DNA of 7,855 nucleotides from Actinomycetes bacterium. GTDB lineage: Bacteria; Actinomycetota; Actinomycetes; Actinomycetales; Cellulomonadaceae. The notes under the pieces are model-generated. The model saw only the letters and a program-made list of their open reading frames with translations. It did not search any database and was not told the origin of the DNA. How positions within the stretch are numbered: position 1 is the first letter of the stretch; the number at the start of each line of letters is the position of its first letter. This document shows, in pieces, positions 7,092 to 7,855 of this stretch. The stretch covers positions 1 to 7,855 of the forward strand of contig JAEXPS010000128.1 in NCBI GenBank assembly GCA_023438885.1, written 5' to 3'. Both the position numbers and the translations under genes were made by a program.

Positions 7092-7584
7092 TGACGAGAT
7101 GAACCGACAGCACGAGCTGTGGGACGACGACGAGGCGCTGGCGCTCGACCTCGCGGCGGCGACGGCGGAAGCCGGCCTGCACGGCCGCGTCGCGGCGGCC
7201 GGCCTCCGGGCGTTCGGGATCCAGCGGCAGCTGCTGGCGATGCGCTCGCAGATCGACCTGCTGATCCTCGACCTGGTCCACGACTCGATGGACCACGAGG
7301 CGCTGGTCCCGGTGCGTGACCGCTCGGGCGACACGTCGCGCTCGCTCGTCTTCGAGGGTCTGGGCATGGGCGTCGAGATCGAGCTGACCGACGACCGAGT
7401 GGAGGGCCAGCTGATCCCGGCACACCTGGGACACGTGACGCTCCAAGGCCCCGAGGGCGAGATCGTCCAGGTCACCACGGACGACGTCGGCTACTTCCGG
7501 CTCGAGGTGCGCCCGCACGGCCCGGTCCAGCTCATCTGCTCCAGCGACGACGGCGCGTGCGCAACGCGCTGGCTCACCTGGTAG
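7075..7584 (+). CDS. Small acidic protein with carboxypeptidase-regulatory-like beta domain; candidate sigma partner
   Basis: A 169-residue protein from ATG 7075 (AGGGGGG 4 bases upstream). ATG 7099 is an alternative and would remove the first 8 residues and the overlap with the sigma gene. Residues about 15-75 are acidic and helical, with a hydrophobic helix around 50-70 (QIDLLILDLV). Residues about 88-169 are beta-rich: LVFEG, VEIEL, then VTLQGPEGEIV and DDVGYFRLEV, resembling the carboxypeptidase regulatory-like fold, and the protein ends in TRWLTW. The hydrophobic stretch is too short and too acid-flanked for a clear membrane span, so the protein is probably soluble. From memory, similar small proteins often follow sigma genes beside CHAT genes in actinobacteria; I have not checked this. 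Anti-sigma factor, adaptor or protease substrate are all possible roles. Confidence 0.88.
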   Translation: MSWHGDDEMNRQHELWDDDEALALDLAAATAEAGLHGRVAAAGLRAFGIQRQLLAMRSQIDLLILDLVHDSMDHEALVPVRDRSGDTSRSLVFEGLGMGVEIELTDDRVEGQLIPAHLGHVTLQGPEGEIVQVTTDDVGYFRLEVRPHGPVQLICSSDDGACATRWLTW

Positions 7585-7640
7585 CGAGCCTGCACGAGGC
7601 CGCTACCGGAGCCGCACTCGTCTGACCGGTCGATGTATCA

Positions 7641-7666
7641 CCGGGGCCTCCCGGCCCCCTTTCCGG
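7641..7666. terminator. GC-rich hairpin downstream of the sigma operon
   Basis: GGGGCC (7643-7648) and GGCCCC (7653-7658) form a 6-bp stem around a TCCC loop, followed by CTTTCC with only a short T run. It is the first inverted repeat after the stop at 7584 and is a plausible weak or factor-assisted terminator. Confidence 0.5.
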
Positions 7667-7676
7667 TTGTCCGCGT

Positions 7677-7701
7677 GGCTCGTCGTCCCCGACGACGAGC
7701 C
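7677..7701. terminator. Perfect 11-bp inverted repeat, probable bidirectional terminator
   Basis: GGCTCGTCGTC (7677-7687) and GACGACGAGCC (7691-7701) pair perfectly over 11 bp with a CCC loop. No T run follows, as is common for actinobacterial terminators. The site lies between the plus-strand operon and a possible minus-strand gene end, so it could serve both strands. An operator role for this palindrome is less likely because no start lies next to it. Confidence 0.6.
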
Positions 7702-7740
7702 GCCGTCGGGTGCTCTCAGGGGGCGGGCACCCGGCGGCGG
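7700..7740. terminator. 14-bp inverted repeat with 13-base loop
   Basis: CCGCCGTCGGGTGC (7700-7713) pairs with GCACCCGGCGGCGG (7727-7740) over 14 positions with a single G-U pair. It shares two bases with the preceding hairpin, so the two stems compete only at their edges. Together the three stems between 7641 and 7740 form a tight termination-like cluster. Confidence 0.5.
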
Positions 7741-7790
7741 ACCACGTCGACGCCGTCCTCCTCGCGCATCGTCCGGTTTCACTCGAGCCG

Positions 7791-7855
7791 TCAGCGGGCG
7801 CGGGCCACGCACGGGAACAGCAGAAGGCCCGCGGCCCCCCCGGCCGCGCCGGAGG
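7791..7855 (-). CDS. Possible 3' end of a membrane or wall-anchored protein running off the right edge
   Basis: On the minus strand, a frame entering at the right edge ends with TGA at 7793-7791 after about 20 residues. The visible end is Ser-Gly-Ala-Ala-Gly-Gly-Ala-Ala-Gly, then Leu-Leu-Leu-Phe-Pro-Cys-Val-Ala, then Arg-Ala-Arg. A hydrophobic stretch followed by a short basic end is typical of a last membrane helix or a cell-wall sorting tail. The hairpin cluster at 7641-7740 would sit just downstream. The segment is too short for a firm call, and chance in GC-rich DNA remains possible. Confidence 0.35.
   Translation of the reverse strand, partial: SGAAGGAAGLLLFPCVARAR

Larger units (their letters stand above)
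7585..7790. other. Intergenic region between probable convergent genes
   Basis: Apart from the three inverted repeats at 7641-7740, no gene, ribosome site or tRNA-like structure is seen. The stretch between the operon stop and the first hairpin and the stretch at 7741-7790 hold nothing recognisable. Confidence 0.6.

Noticed and set aside
5057..7423. 788-residue open frame on the minus strand opposite the S8 and sigma genes
   Set aside because: It is antisense to two genes with intact catalytic and helix-turn-helix motifs, is Arg/Pro/Gly-rich without a domain, and is a usual high-GC artefact.
2314..7584. Type III-E CRISPR (gRAMP/Craspase) accessory locus
   Set aside because: TPR-CHAT plus sigma recalls it, but no repeat-spacer array, gRAMP or Csx30/31-like gene is present in the window.
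2314..7584. FxSxx-COOH (Fxs) peptide cluster
   Set aside because: CHAT/TPR and protease genes can occur in such clusters, but I see no radical SAM gene and no short precursor peptide ending in Phe-x-Ser-x-x.

Overview
The window is very GC-rich. Codon third positions are dominated by G and C, GTG starts are used, and the only clear operator matches the actinobacterial LexA box. All of this points to a high-GC actinobacterium, plausibly of the Micrococcales (Cellulomonas or Promicromonospora type). That placement is inferred from composition and gene style, not from a marker gene.

Left part (1-2313). The first 489 bases are the 3' end of a plus-strand gene. Its visible product begins with about 25 copies of the tetrapeptide Pro-Phe-Thr-Glu and ends in a short helical tail. 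It runs convergently into a minus-strand gene (576-2126) for a DUF222/HNH-endonuclease protein of the '13E12 repeat' type. That gene has its own promoter, and a near-perfect LexA (SOS) operator sits directly against its -10 box, so it is probably DNA-damage inducible. Its HNH motif carries Gln where Asn is usual, and a Gly/Ser-rich repetitive linker separates its two domains.

Central and right part (2314-7584). A long TPR-CHAT protein (caspase-like cysteine protease, minus strand, 2314-4956) is divergent from a tight three-gene plus-strand operon. The operon encodes a cytoplasmic-looking S8 (subtilisin) protease with an intact catalytic triad (5003-6346), an ECF-type sigma-70 factor (6351-7091) and a small acidic protein with a carboxypeptidase-regulatory-like beta domain (7075-7584). 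Only 46 bp separate the CHAT and S8 starts. The sigma gene follows the S8 gene by 4 bp and overlaps the last gene by 17 bp. Two intracellular proteases of different catalytic class, a sigma factor and a small partner look like one regulatory module. I suggest the proteases sense a stress or bind a partner and control sigma activity by proteolysis, with the small protein as a candidate sigma partner or protease substrate. The gene content is read directly from the sequence; the mechanism is inference.

Right edge (7585-7855). Three strong inverted repeats lie between the operon and what may be the C-terminus of a minus-strand membrane protein that runs off the window. The arrangement fits bidirectional termination between convergent genes.
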